Shown here: piece after piece, positions 14,283-22,911 of the stretch
How positions within the stretch are numbered: the stretch's first letter is position 1
Layout of the letters: every line of letters starts with the position of its first letter
From: Planosporangium flavigriseum
GTDB lineage: Bacteria; Actinomycetota; Actinomycetes; Mycobacteriales; Micromonosporaceae
Direction: 5' to 3'
DNA: 64,000 nucleotides
Assembly: GCF_011947225.1 (NCBI RefSeq)
Contig: NZ_JAATVW010000004.1
Coordinates: 124,001 to 188,000 of the forward strand
Notes under the pieces: generated by a model
Databases searched by the model: none
What the model saw: the letters and a program-made list of their open reading frames with translations, nothing else
Told to the model about the DNA's origin: nothing
Made by a program: the position numbers and the translations under genes

Positions 14283-16139
14283 TTAGAAGGCCTCTTCGGG
14301 CAGATCCATGATGTCGAGCGTGGTGGCCTCGATGACCTTGCGGTCGCTGCCCAGGCGCGGCAGCACCTCCCGGGCGAAGAACCGCGCTGCGGCGATCTTG
14401 CCCTCGTAGAAGGCCTTGTCACTGTTGGAGACGCCCTCGCGGGCCAGCGCGGCCAGTGCCACCGCCGCTTGGCGCTGCAGCAGCCAGGCGACCACGACGT
14501 CGCCCAGGGCGAGCAGCAGCCGACGGCTGTTCAGGCCGACCTTGTACAGCTCGCGGGCGTCGCCACCCTGCGCCGCGGTGAGCCAACCCATGAACGTGCC
14601 GAGCATGCCCTGCACGTCTTCGAGCGCGGTGGCCAGGGCCGCCCGCTCCTCCTTGAGCTGGCCGTTGCCGGCGTCGGAGCTCACGAACTCCTGGATCTCG
14701 GACGCGAGGACCATCAGCGCCTTGCCCTGGTCCTTCACGATCTTGCGGAAGACGAGGTCGAGGCTCTGGATGGCGGTCGTGCCCTCGTACAGGGTGTCGA
14801 TCTTCGAGTCCCGTACATACTGCTCGATCGGGTAATCCTGGAGGAAGCCGGAGCCGCCGAACGTCTGCAGCGACTCGTGGCCGAGCAGCTCGTACGCCCG
14901 CTCGGAGCCGCACCCCTTGACCAGCGGCAGCAGCAGGTCGTTGACCCGCTCGGCGTACCGGACGCCCTTCTCGTCGCCGGCGGCCTCAGCGAGCCGGGAC
15001 TTGTCCTGCCAGGACGCGGTGTACAGCGCCAGGGCGCGCAAGCCCTCGGCGTACGCCTTCTGCAGCGCGAGCGAGCGGCGCACGTCCGGGTGGTGGGTGA
15101 TCGTCACGCGCGGCGCGGTCTTGGTGTTGTTGAGAAGGTCGGCGCCCTGCACCCGGCTCTTGGCGTACTCGAGCGCATTGAGGTAGCCCGTCGACAGCGT
15201 CGCGATCGCCTTCGTGCCAACCATCATCCGGGCGTTCTCGATGATCAGGAACATCTGGCGGATGCCGTCGTGCACGTCGCCGAGCAGCCAGCCCTTGGCC
15301 GGGGTGCCGTGCTCACCGAAGGTCAGCTCGCACGTGTTGGAGACCTTGATGCCCATCTTGTGCTCGACGTTGGTGACGAACACGCCGTTGCGCTCGCCGA
15401 GCTCGCCGGTCTCGTCGTCGAAGTGGTACTTCGGCACGATGAACATCGACAGGCCCTTGGTACCGGGGCCGCCCGCGCCCTCCACGCCGACCGAACGGGC
15501 CAGCACGTAGTGGACGATGTTGTCGCTCATGTCGTGCTCGGCGCTGGTAATGAAGCGCTTGACACCCTCGATGTGCCAGCTGCCGTCGGGCTGCGGAATC
15601 GCGCGGGTGCGGCCGGCGCCGACGTCGGAGCCGGCGTCGGGCTCGGTCAGCACCATCGTGGAGCCCCACTGCTTCTCGACGAAGAGGCTGGCCCACGCCT
15701 TCTGCCGCTCGTTGCCCTCGCGGAACAGAACGTTCGCGAACGACGGCCCGGAGGCGTACATCCAGATCGGCGCGTTCGCGCCGAGCACCATCTCGGCGAG
15801 CGCCCACCAGAAGATGCGCGGCGCCGGCGTGCCGCCGATCTCCGCCGGGAGGTCGAGGCGCCAGAACTCGGAGTCCATGAACGCCTTGTACGACTTCTTG
15901 AACGACTCCGGCAGCGGCGCGGTGTGCGTCGCCGGGTCGAAGACGGGCGGGTTGCGGTCAGCGTCGGCGTAGCTTGCGCCGAGGTCCTCGCGCGCGAGCC
16001 GGTCCACCTCCGCCAGGATGCTGCGAGCAGTGTCGGCGTCAACGTCGGCGAACGGTCCGGTGCCCAGCACCTTCTCGGTGCCGAAGACCTCGAACAGGTT
16101 GAACTCGAGGTCTCGCAGGTTGCTCTTGTAGTGGCTCAT
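14283..16139 (-). CDS. fadE: Large acyl-CoA dehydrogenase (FadE type) with C-terminal extension, 618 aa
   Basis: The central acyl-CoA dehydrogenase fold is intact: [19 protein letters not shown] for FAD/substrate binding, and [15 protein letters not shown] with the catalytic Glu in the YEGT position. The first 60 residues and the last 130 form the extra domains seen in 600-residue bacterial FadE proteins. The enzyme introduces the trans-2 double bond in beta-oxidation and passes electrons to ETF. ATG 16139 (MSHYKSN) is taken because this N-terminus is typical of the family; ATG 16184 is an alternative. Two TetR-type palindromes at 16213-16253 indicate fatty-acid-responsive repression. Confidence 0.9.
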   Translation of the reverse strand: MSHYKSNLRDLEFNLFEVFGTEKVLGTGPFADVDADTARSILAEVDRLAREDLGASYADADRNPPVFDPATHTAPLPESFKKSYKAFMDSEFWRLDLPAEIGGTPAPRIFWWALAEMVLGANAPIWMYASGPSFANVLFREGNERQKAWASLFVEKQWGSTMVLTEPDAGSDVGAGRTRAIPQPDGSWHIEGVKRFITSAEHDMSDNIVHYVLARSVGVEGAGGPGTKGLSMFIVPKYHFDDETGELGERNGVFVTNVEHKMGIKVSNTCELTFGEHGTPAKGWLLGDVHDGIRQMFLIIENARMMVGTKAIATLSTGYLNALEYAKSRVQGADLLNNTKTAPRVTITHHPDVRRSLALQKAYAEGLRALALYTASWQDKSRLAEAAGDEKGVRYAERVNDLLLPLVKGCGSERAYELLGHESLQTFGGSGFLQDYPIEQYVRDSKIDTLYEGTTAIQSLDLVFRKIVKDQGKALMVLASEIQEFVSSDAGNGQLKEERAALATALEDVQGMLGTFMGWLTAAQGGDARELYKVGLNSRRLLLALGDVVVAWLLQRQAAVALAALAREGVSNSDKAFYEGKIAAARFFAREVLPRLGSDRKVIEATTLDIMDLPEEAF

Positions 16140-16212
16140 CTCGCTGGTCTCTCCCGTCTCGCAGCTCGCAGCGGCGGCGGTCATTCGGTCGTGACGAATG
16201 ATTGCTGGCCTA

Positions 16213-16253
16213 TGTTACCAGCCAGTAACAGTCACTGTATTACTCGCCAGTAA
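16213..16253. promoter_or_regulatory. Two TetR-type operators upstream of fadE
   Basis: TTACCAGCCAGTAA (16215-16228, extended to 16213-16230 by matching TG/CA ends) and TTACTCGCCAGTAA (16240-16253) are near-identical palindromic sites 25 bases apart. They sit 75-115 bases upstream of the fadE start. TTACY-N-GCCAGTAA-like palindromes are common ahead of fatty acid degradation genes in actinobacteria; the matching regulator is not encoded next to them. Confidence 0.65.
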
Positions 16254-16392
16254 GCATCGGCAAGGCGTCGCAGGCGGTGAACACAATCACAGGATTAACT
16301 GATCCAGAGTGGGGCATATAGCGCTGTGGCTGCGCGAGATGCGGCTTAAGCCCGAAATGGACGCGCTCCATGCCCGCACGAAGGAGATCAAC

Positions 16393-16530
16393 ATGCTCGC
16401 TAAGTGGATGGACACGATGTTCGCGCCGAAGCAGCTGCGCACCTACATCTACACCGGCCGTCACCGGGCAGCGAGGGTATCGAAGCCCGCCTATGGCGTC
16501 GCGGGCGCATCCGACCTCCTCGTCAGGTGA
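16393..16530 (+). CDS. Small basic protein, 45 aa, unknown function
   Basis: ATG 16393 follows a near-ideal ribosome site (AAGGAGAT with a 4-base spacer). The protein begins MLAKWMDTMFAPKQLRTYIY and then turns basic (GRHRAARVSKPAYG). It is amphipathic rather than a membrane protein. It lies in the gap between fadE and the convergent phosphatase gene and its end overlaps the phosphatase stop by 8 bases. Start signal and codon bias argue that it is translated; there is nothing to assign a role. Confidence 0.55.
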   Translation: MLAKWMDTMFAPKQLRTYIYTGRHRAARVSKPAYGVAGASDLLVR

Positions 16531-17680
16531 GCGCGGGCGAACTCGCGCCGCCAATCTCCCACCGGGGCAGCGGATCGGCCGGCCCGTGCGCGCCGGCGTA
16601 CTCCATCAGCACCAGCGCGATGTCGTCGTCGAGCTGACCGCGGACCCACTCAATCAACGCGCTCTCCAACGACGCCAGCCCGTCGGCCACCGTACCGTGC
16701 CCCAGTAGGCGCCACGCCCGACCAGCGGTCGGGAAGAACTCGCCGTCACGGCGAGCCTCAGCCAGGCCGTCGGTATAGAACAACAGCCGGTCACCGGGCT
16801 CCAACCGCTCCACCCTCGGCCGAACCACCGGCATGAACCCGAGCGGCGGCGCGGACACGGGCGGCGTCAGCTCGATCACCTCGCCGCGGCGCAGGAGCAT
16901 CGGCGGCGGGTGCCCGCAGTTGACAATGGTCAACGTTCCGCCGCGCTCCTCCACCAGCGCCGCCGTCACGAAGTCCTCGTCACCCACGCTGCGGGCGACC
17001 GCCCGGTCGAGGTCGGCGACGATCGCACGCAGATCGGCTCGCTCGTACGCGATGTGCCGGTACGAGCCGAGGACGATGCTCGCAAGGCGGACCGCGTCCA
17101 GCCCCTTGCCCCGCACGTCGCCGATGATCATGCGTACGCCGTAGGGCGTGTCCAGCGCCTCGTACAGGTCGCCGCCGATGTCCGCCGCGGCGCTGGCGGA
17201 GATGTACCGGGCAGCGATCGACAACTGTCCGAGTTGCGGGCCGAGCGGCCGCAGCACCGCGCTCTGGGCTACCGACGCGAGCTTCGACAGCTCGATGAAG
17301 CGCTCGGCCTGCCGCTGCCGGTAGAGACCGACCACGGCGGCGATACCGGTACCGAACACGATCAGGGCCACGCTCACGAAGTTCGAAAGCATCAACCTGG
17401 GGTTCGCGGCGTCCGGCACGGAGAAGAGCGCGCCCATCCCGGTGGCTACGACCCCGACCGCAAGCGCCTGCCGCCATGACGCGAGCGCCGCGGCAAGCAT
17501 CGGCGCGGCGGCCAGGACCCCGATGTGGCGGCCCTGCGCAGCGTCAAGCAGCTGGATCAGCGAGACCAGTGCGATGAGCGCAAGCGCCGCCCCGAGGCCG
17601 ACGCGGCCTTCGGAGATCATCTCGCGGCTCGTCGGACGCCGTCCCGGCACGCGCAGCTTGGTCGCCACGGCCATCAGCAT
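16523..17680 (-). CDS. Membrane SpoIIE-type PP2C phosphatase, 385 aa
   Basis: The N-terminal third has about four to five hydrophobic segments, such as LGAALALIALVSLIQLLDA and LVSVALIVFGTGIAAVVGLY. From about residue 145 the PP2C/SpoIIE domain carries its metal-binding motifs: ADIGGDLYEAL, IGDVRGKGLDA, VNCGHPPPML, LLFYTDGLAEAR and DDDIALVLM. Such proteins dephosphorylate anti-anti-sigma factors and so control alternative sigma factors in response to stress; the partner switch is not encoded here. ATG 17680 and ATG 17674 are both possible; neither has a strong ribosome site. Confidence 0.88.
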   Translation of the reverse strand: MLMAVATKLRVPGRRPTSREMISEGRVGLGAALALIALVSLIQLLDAAQGRHIGVLAAAPMLAAALASWRQALAVGVVATGMGALFSVPDAANPRLMLSNFVSVALIVFGTGIAAVVGLYRQRQAERFIELSKLASVAQSAVLRPLGPQLGQLSIAARYISASAAADIGGDLYEALDTPYGVRMIIGDVRGKGLDAVRLASIVLGSYRHIAYERADLRAIVADLDRAVARSVGDEDFVTAALVEERGGTLTIVNCGHPPPMLLRRGEVIELTPPVSAPPLGFMPVVRPRVERLEPGDRLLFYTDGLAEARRDGEFFPTAGRAWRLLGHGTVADGLASLESALIEWVRGQLDDDIALVLMEYAGAHGPADPLPRWEIGGASSPALT

Positions 17681-17759
17681 GCCATCCGGGGTTGCGGTAA
17701 CCGATCACACATTCGGCCGGAGTACCAATCGATGGCGGGAATAGGAATGAAACGGGCTT

Positions 17760-18428
17760 TTAGCCCTGCAAGACCTCGTACTTGACGGTCGCGACCCCGG
17801 CGCTCGTGCTGGAGATCGTGTTGAACGCCGCCGGGGACAGGTCGAGGCAACGGCCGGAGACGAACGGGCCGCGGTCGTTGATCCGGACCACCACTGACTT
17901 GCCGTTGCTGACGTTGGTCACGCGTACCTTCGTGTTGAACGCCAGCGTCTTGTGCGCGGCGGTGAAGTCCGCTGTGTGGAAGGTCTCGCCGTTCGCGGTA
18001 CGCCCACCTTCATCGGTGTAGAACGAGGCCTGGCAGCTTCCGGTGCCGACCACCGCGCCGCCACCGGACGGGGGCTTGGGCGCCGCCTTGCTGGCCGCCT
18101 TCGACGGCGTTGGCGCCGGCACCGTGACCGAGGGCGAGGCGCTGCTCGGCACCGCCGTCGGCGTCGCCGATGGGGTCGCGGACGGGGTCGTGGACGGAAT
18201 GGCCTCGGGAGACGCGAGACGCTGCACGCTGCGGTCGGCACGCTGCTGCGTGCGGTCCGCAGATACGAGTTGGGCCGCATCGGCGCGGGTGTCCCGGGCC
18301 GAGGGGCCCCACCCGAGCGCGGCGACGCTGGTGCCCGTGACCACCGCGGCGACGGCGACGCCGGCGAGGAGAGGAACAGTTCTTCTGGACGGTCGTGAAC
18401 TACGCCCGCGGGCGTGCTTGCCGGCCAA
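17760..18428 (-). CDS. RlpA-like double-psi beta-barrel secreted protein, 222 aa
   Basis: The C-terminal 95 residues are an RlpA/expansin-like DPBB domain: GSCQASFYTDEGGRTANGE and VVVRINDRGPFVSGRCLDLSPAAF, with the catalytic Asp of lytic transglycosylase-type members. It is preceded by a signal-anchor helix (VPLLAGVAVAAVVTGTSVAAL) and a long Ser/Thr/Pro linker. The TTG at 18428 is chosen: GGAGGG lies 8 bases upstream and a promoter maps immediately before it, whereas the longer frame from 18506 would begin upstream of that promoter. It probably acts on peptidoglycan outside the cell. Confidence 0.8.
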   Translation of the reverse strand: MAGKHARGRSSRPSRRTVPLLAGVAVAAVVTGTSVAALGWGPSARDTRADAAQLVSADRTQQRADRSVQRLASPEAIPSTTPSATPSATPTAVPSSASPSVTVPAPTPSKAASKAAPKPPSGGGAVVGTGSCQASFYTDEGGRTANGETFHTADFTAAHKTLAFNTKVRVTNVSNGKSVVVRINDRGPFVSGRCLDLSPAAFNTISSTSAGVATVKYEVLQG

Positions 18429-18464
18429 AGTCCTACCCTCCGCTAGACAACTGGGCTCAGCGAC

Positions 18465-18493
18465 CGTATCGAGCGCCCTCTGCGCGCTGTCAA
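18465..18493 (-). promoter_or_regulatory. Predicted promoter of the RlpA-like gene
   Basis: On the minus strand TTGACA (18493-18488) and GATACG (18470-18465) are separated by 17 bases, a good vegetative promoter. Transcription would begin near 18458, about 30 bases before the TTG start, which excludes the longer reading frame. Confidence 0.55.
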
Positions 18494-18779
18494 TTCCGAG
18501 CGGCAACTCCGGGCAGTTTGTCCTTCGATGTCCGACCGTTCGGAGGAGCCCAAACGCCTTACCAAAGACAACCTAAAGGTTCACTGGCATACGTCGATTC
18601 GTAATTATCTTGTTACGCACAGCGTTTGGTTTATCTATTTCAGAGGGTCGCTTGTGGACCATGTTGGGGCGCCCTGGCCGGGCGCTGCCGGATCCCCGCG
18701 AGCCTTGTGAAAGTAGCGGTTGTCCGACGGCGGGGTCAGCAGGTCTCCCCCCGCCGCGCCGACAAGAAGCGACTATCCC

Positions 18780-19098
18780 GCTCGGCCCAGTCAGCCTTGG
18801 CCGGCGACCGTCGCGGAGCTCGGTCGTCCCGGTCTGCACTTCCACGACCTTCGCCACACCGGGAACACGCTCGCGGCCGCGACCGAGACGAGCCTGCGGG
18901 ACCTGATGGCGCGAATGGGCCACGACCAGCCCGGACGCCGCGCTGATCTACCAGCACGCCACGAGCGCGGCGGATCGGGCGATCGCGAAGGCACTGGGCG
19001 AGACGATGACAAAGTGGCCGGCGATGACGACCAGGGCGATGACGACCCCGCCGACGGGGCGGCCGGCGCAGTGGCCCGGGCGAGCTAGTGGCCCGTAG
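18780..19098 (+). pseudogene. Tyrosine recombinase (integrase) C-terminal remnant, frameshifted
   Basis: One plus frame reads AELGRPGLHFHDLRHTGNTLAA and LMARMGHD, the catalytic HDLRH box and the GH motif of phage/ICE integrases. At about 18926-18927 an extra base shifts the frame; after it the sequence continues as SPDAALIYQHATSAADRAIAKAL, the normal integrase end with the catalytic Tyr, stopping at 19098. No N-terminal or start region remains upstream. The remnant points toward tRNA-Gly 87 bases away, the usual attachment site arrangement, so this is the scar of a lost integrative element. Confidence 0.8.
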
Positions 19099-19184
19099 AT
19101 GGCCCGTAGAGATCGAATGGCCCTCGGAAACATCAAAGGCCCGGGCCGGGATCATGTCCCTGACCTGAGCCTTCGAGCAAGAGA

Positions 19185-19254
19185 GCGGGTGAAGGGAATC
19201 GAACCCTCACTGTCAGCTTGGGAAGCTGATGTTCTGCCATTGAACTACACCCGC
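19185..19254 (-). tRNA. tRNA-Gly (anticodon CCC)
   Basis: On the minus strand the acceptor arms GCGGGTG and CACCCGC pair fully. The anticodon stem TCAGC/GCTGA closes the loop TTCCCAA, giving anticodon CCC, and the T loop is TTCGATT. The gene is 70 bases without an encoded CCA. It resembles E. coli glyU in the anticodon arm. An integrase remnant lies at its 3' side. Confidence 0.93.
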
Positions 19255-19291
19255 AAACGGAGCGGCCACTACTCTAACCGACTCGGCCACC

Positions 19292-19783
19292 TCAGTGCAC
19301 CTCGCATCCGACAGTTTGCCGTGGGTCGCGCCAGATCTGGTGATGCAGCGACCTCTCCTGAGCGGCCGAGCCGGCCAGCCTGGAGTGACGCACGACCATG
19401 GCGACATCGATACTGAACTCGAAGAGCCGCCAGTCGACCAGCGGCTCCGCCCGCATCTCCGCGGCGTAACGCTGCACCCGTTCAGGATCGGTGACCAACC
19501 GCGCCAGGCCCGACACGTACGCCTCGTCGTCGGTGATCTCGGGAGGAAATGAGTGCAGCGCATACCGCCCGTCGCGCTCGAGGTCACGGCGCTTCGGCGA
19601 GTCGATGACGAAGCAGAACAGGCCGTCGTGCGTGATGAACGGCGACACCGGGTGGATCCGCGGGCCGCCGTCGGGCCGAACGGTCGCCAGGTAGCCCAGG
19701 CCGGGACCGTACTGATGGACCAGCGCGTGGATCGACGCCGCAAGCTGCGGCGCGGCGACGGCGAACTGCGACCAGGAAGCCAT
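19292..19783 (-). CDS. Pyridoxamine 5'-phosphate oxidase-like FMN/F420 split-barrel protein, 163 aa
   Basis: The sequence LGYLATVRPDGGPRIHPVSPFIT near residue 30 and LFCFVIDSPKRRDLERDGRYALHSF after it are the two conserved strands of the PNPOx-like split barrel. Length and order fit small single-domain members that bind flavin, F420 or haem. No ribosome site is visible before ATG 19783, where the transcript may be leaderless. It lies alone between tRNA-Gly and the NlpC/P60 gene. The substrate is unknown. Confidence 0.75.
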   Translation of the reverse strand: MASWSQFAVAAPQLAASIHALVHQYGPGLGYLATVRPDGGPRIHPVSPFITHDGLFCFVIDSPKRRDLERDGRYALHSFPPEITDDEAYVSGLARLVTDPERVQRYAAEMRAEPLVDWRLFEFSIDVAMVVRHSRLAGSAAQERSLHHQIWRDPRQTVGCEVH

Positions 19784-19915
19784 ACGGAAAGTTTATCGAA
19801 CACATGTACGAGTTGGGTACCGTTCCTCGAACGGATGACCGACCTTCGGTCAAAGCAAACGGGGTGGCGACGCGGCTCCCGCCGCACCACCACCCCGCCA
19901 GGGACCTGTGAGCCG

Positions 19916-20938
19916 TCAGCCCGGCCGGCCGAGCCCGGAGATGGGCATCTGATCCATGCGGACCATCCGGACCACGTCCCCGGAGGTCGGCGCGTGCAGC
20001 ACCCAGCCATCACCGACGTACATACCCATGTGGTGCATGTCGCCGAAGTAGAAGACCAGGTCGCCTGCGCGCAACTGGTCGCGGGTGACGCGCTTCGTCT
20101 GCTGGAACTGCGTCACGGTGTAGTGGTAGAGGCTGACCCTGCCGCCCGTGGCCTGCTCCCAGGCCCACTTGGTGATGCCCGAGCAGTCGAAGACGTTCGG
20201 ACCCTCCGCGCCGAAGACGTACGGGCGACCGATCTTCCCGCAGGCGATCTGGGCGGCCTTGGAGCCGATGCTGCCGTCGTAGGTCGCCGGGCACGGGGCG
20301 GGGCGCTGACTGCCGGGCGCGATCGTCGTGCCGTACGCGTCCAGTCGCATCTTGTTGTACTGGGTGATCTGGTCGTTGATCGTCTTTTCCTGCTCGGCGA
20401 GCTGCTTCTCCTGCGCCGACAGCTTCTTGACGAGTTCGTCGAGCGGCTTCTTCTGCGTGTCGTACTCTTCCTTGGCCTTGGCCACGTCAGCGATCCGCGA
20501 TCGCTCGCTCTTCGCCATCGCGTCGAGCAGTGAGAGCTGGTCAGCGAGGGTCGTCGGCTCGCTGCTCGTCAGCAGGGCGTTCAACGCGGACGCCTGGCCC
20601 TTGATGTACGCCCGCGCGGAGATCGAGCTGACCCGCCCCATGGCGAGGTCGACCTGCAGCTGCAGCGGCCGGATCCGCTCGGCGAGCTGTGCGGCCTTGG
20701 CCTGATTCTCGGCGAGCTGCGCCTTCACGTTGTTGTGCTGCTCGATGAGCGGCTCGAGCTTGTTCCAGGCCGAATCGATCTGAGCCTCGATGTCACCGGG
20801 CGACGCGGGCGCAGCGTGGGCGCTGGTCGACAGTCCTAGCGCGATAACCAGTCCGGCACAGACCGCCCCAACCGTACCGAAGAATGCACGCACGGGTTTC
20901 AGGCGCGACCCGGAAGGCCGCATCGTATGCAATTCCAC
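19916..20938 (-). CDS. NlpC/P60 peptidoglycan endopeptidase with coiled-coil N-terminus (C40), 340 aa
   Basis: A signal peptide (AVCAGLVIALGLSTSAHA) is followed by about 160 residues of coiled coil (IEQHNNVKAQLAENQAKAAQLAERI and onward). The C-terminal 130 residues are the C40 peptidase: catalytic Cys in NVFDCSGITKW, His in MHHMGMYVG and the third residue in WVLHAP. Enzymes of this RipA/RpfA-linked class cut peptide stems to separate daughter cells. The GTG 20938 start has AAGGAG 11 bases upstream; ATG 20923 is an alternative. The gene follows a c-di-AMP riboswitch. Confidence 0.92.
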   Translation of the reverse strand: MELHTMRPSGSRLKPVRAFFGTVGAVCAGLVIALGLSTSAHAAPASPGDIEAQIDSAWNKLEPLIEQHNNVKAQLAENQAKAAQLAERIRPLQLQVDLAMGRVSSISARAYIKGQASALNALLTSSEPTTLADQLSLLDAMAKSERSRIADVAKAKEEYDTQKKPLDELVKKLSAQEKQLAEQEKTINDQITQYNKMRLDAYGTTIAPGSQRPAPCPATYDGSIGSKAAQIACGKIGRPYVFGAEGPNVFDCSGITKWAWEQATGGRVSLYHYTVTQFQQTKRVTRDQLRAGDLVFYFGDMHHMGMYVGDGWVLHAPTSGDVVRMVRMDQMPISGLGRPG

Positions 20939-20954
20939 CGGGGTCCGGCTCCTT

Positions 20955-21065
20955 CTTCCTGACCGCCTACCGGGTTAGCTGACGGATTCGGGCGGGAAGT
21001 GTCGCCCTACCGCTGCGGACAGCGGATTCACCCCGATGTTGTGGTTGGGTCCCCGGCTCGTGGAC
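20955..21065 (-). promoter_or_regulatory. ydaO/yuaA-type c-di-AMP riboswitch controlling the first NlpC/P60 gene
   Basis: On the minus strand the leader contains the aptamer hallmarks in order: a GGGGACCCAA start, ATCGGGGTGAATCCGC, GGTAGGGCGA and CCGAATCCGTCAGCTAACCC followed by GGTAGGCGGTCAGGAAG. The CCGAATCCGTCAGCTAACC block is diagnostic. It ends about 17 bases before the start codon. In actinobacteria this class represses cell wall hydrolases when c-di-AMP is high. Boundaries are approximate and no separate terminator stem was identified. Confidence 0.88.
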
Positions 21066-21435
21066 ATCAACGATTAAGCGGTGCCGCATGGCGCACCCGC
21101 TTTGAGTACGGACTTCCATCCGGCAGAAACACGCTATTGGCCACCAAGGGTTGTGGCAAGTCCCGAGCGCCCCCGAGCGGATGGTGCCAATGCCCGCGAT
21201 CCATGAGCCGTCTGACCTGCTCATCGACGGGGCGAGCCAGTTGAAGGTCGTCACGGAGCGGATCTTCTTCATCCACGGAGCGCATTGTGTCACTTGCCAC
21301 AACGAATGGCGGTTGCACGACCGGAGGCACATATGAAATGCACTGACTGCAACTAAGTGCGAGTCTGTACATTTAGGACATTGAATGCATGACTGGGTAG
21401 CGACCGGTTCCACAGAGTAAAGAGACAAAAGCACC
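21066..21435. other. Intergenic region between the two NlpC/P60 units
   Basis: About 370 bases with no convincing gene: short frames lack ribosome sites and their codon bias is poor. It must carry the promoter of the first riboswitch. The sequence is less GC-rich than the surroundings near 21330-21430. Confidence 0.5.
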
Positions 21436-21471
21436 AAGAGCGCCGGTGGCAGCATCGCCACCGGCGCTCTT
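21436..21471 (-). terminator. Terminator after the second NlpC/P60 gene, 15-bp stem
   Basis: AAGAGCGCCGGTGGC and its exact complement surround the loop AGCATC. On the minus strand a T-rich stretch (GCTTTTGTCTCTTT) follows shortly after. It begins 33 bases beyond the stop of the gene. Confidence 0.88.
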
Positions 21472-21503
21472 GCGGTCGGGTTGCCGCGATCGGGGTACCG
21501 CGA

Positions 21504-22505
21504 TCAGCCCGGCCGACCGTACCCGGATACGTTTTTGGCGTAGTAGCCGGCGAGCTGCACCATCCGGACGTAGTCGCCGGTGTGCGGGGCATGGACCATC
21601 CAGTTGCCGCCCACGTAGATGCCCACGTGGTGAGTGTCGGAGCCGAAGAAGATCAGGTCACCCGTACGGAGGTCCGCCCGGCTGATCCGCCGCGACTGGG
21701 CCCGCTGGGAGCTCGCCAGGTGATCCAGGTTGACGCCCGCCGCGGCCCAGGCAGCCATTGTCAGCCCGGAGCAGTCGTACCCGCCGGGGCCGGCCGCCGC
21801 CCAGATGTACGGCTTACCGATCAGGCTGCACGCCTTCTGCGCGGCCTTGCCGCCCGCGCCGCCGGTGTACTCGACCGGGCAGGCGACCGGCTTCAACGCA
21901 CCGGTGGCGGCGCCGCTCGACCCGTACGCCTGCTGCCGCAGCCGCTGCAACTGATTGATCTGGTCCTCGATCTGCTTCTTCTTCGCCGCGAGGTCGGCAT
22001 CCTGCCTGGCCTGCTGAGCGATCAGGGCCTCGAGTGCCCGCTTGTCGGCCGCGTACTTGTCCCGCATCGTGGCGACGGCGCTGATCTGGGCGTACTGCGT
22101 ACGCGCGATCATGTTCAGCGTGGCGAGCTGATCGGCGAGCGACGTCGGCGAGCTACTGGCCAGAACCGCATTGACGGTCGATCCGCGGCCACCCTTGTAA
22201 ACACCTGCCGCGATGTCGCCGACCTTCGACATGGCGATATCGACCTGGAGTTGAAGTGGCTGCAACTGCACCTGAAGGGCCTGCGCCTTGGCCTTGTTCG
22301 CGGTGAGCTGGCCGTGAACGGCGTTGTACTGCTCGATGGTGGGTTCTAAGGCGTTCCACTTCTGCTCGATCTGGGCCTCGATGTCGCTGGGCGTCGGGGT
22401 GGGATCGGCGTAGGCCGGCGTGAACGAGACGAGAAGTACCGCGGCGCCCGCAACAACGGCGGAGGCGACGGCACGAAGTGCTGTGAACACACGTTTTGGT
22501 GCCAC
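21504..22505 (-). CDS. NlpC/P60 peptidoglycan endopeptidase with coiled-coil N-terminus (C40), 333 aa
   Basis: This is a paralogue of the gene at 19916-20938 with the same plan: signal peptide (VVAGAAVLLVSFTPAYA), long coiled coil (IEQYNAVHGQLTANKAKAQAL onward), then the C40 domain with Cys in GGYDCSGLTMAAW, His in THHVGIYVG and NWMVHAP. Both proteins end in a GYGRPG/GLGRPG tail. GTG 22505 has AAGGAG 11 bases upstream, with identical spacing to the paralogue. A second c-di-AMP riboswitch precedes it, and a 15-bp terminator closes the unit. It acts in the cell wall during growth or division. Confidence 0.92.
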   Translation of the reverse strand: MAPKRVFTALRAVASAVVAGAAVLLVSFTPAYADPTPTPSDIEAQIEQKWNALEPTIEQYNAVHGQLTANKAKAQALQVQLQPLQLQVDIAMSKVGDIAAGVYKGGRGSTVNAVLASSSPTSLADQLATLNMIARTQYAQISAVATMRDKYAADKRALEALIAQQARQDADLAAKKKQIEDQINQLQRLRQQAYGSSGAATGALKPVACPVEYTGGAGGKAAQKACSLIGKPYIWAAAGPGGYDCSGLTMAAWAAAGVNLDHLASSQRAQSRRISRADLRTGDLIFFGSDTHHVGIYVGGNWMVHAPHTGDYVRMVQLAGYYAKNVSGYGRPG

Positions 22506-22519
22506 CGGAGTCTGGCTCC

Positions 22520-22635
22520 TTCTTCCCTGACCGCCTACCGAGTTAGCTGTCGGGCTCGGACGGGAAGCACGCCCTACCGCGGCTGGGGGACCGCGGATTC
22601 ACCCCGAAGGAAATATTTGGTTTCCCGGTTCGCTC
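22520..22635 (-). promoter_or_regulatory. ydaO/yuaA-type c-di-AMP riboswitch controlling the second NlpC/P60 gene
   Basis: The minus strand shows GGGAAACCAA at the start, TCGGGGTGAATCCGCGG, GGTAGGGCGTGC, then CCGAGCCCGACAGCTAACTC and GGTAGGCGGTCAGGGAAG. The arrangement matches the first riboswitch base for base in the conserved core while the variable stems differ. It ends 15 bases before the GTG start. The two copies therefore diverged after duplication but kept the ligand pocket. Confidence 0.87.
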
Positions 22636-22911
22636 GCGCGATTCGGCGGTGTCCGGCCGCGGTCGCTGGGGGGGGAAGACGACCTCGGTACGGTCGGACG
22701 GTACCCGAGAGTAGTGAAGGTCATGTGTCGCAAGCAAGCCAGCGGCCAACCCTATTCGCAATGCACCCGGATGAATACCGACGGTGGCTGAAACCGGTGC
22801 GGCGTAAGGGTTTTCAGCGCGGTCTCAGTTACTGAATTCGATGCAACCGGTTACCCAAATCGATATCTGGCGTCACCCAGGCCGAGACACTCGTTTACTT
22901 TCCTCGATGGC
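22636..22911. other. Intergenic region with probable promoter of the riboswitch unit
   Basis: A 276-base stretch without a supported gene. It separates the second riboswitch from the convergently placed 3' end of the CNNM pair. It contains a G8 run near 22670 and the AT-richer sequence before 22900. No terminator for the CNNM genes is obvious. Confidence 0.45.

Noticed and set aside
14280-16253. 657-aa plus-strand frame opposite fadE
   Set aside because: Antisense shadow of a gene with clear acyl-CoA dehydrogenase motifs; no family likeness and no ribosome site.
18395-18710. Short plus-strand frames in the AT-richer strip before the integrase remnant
   Set aside because: No ribosome sites, poor codon bias and no protein likeness; treated as intergenic scar of the lost element.
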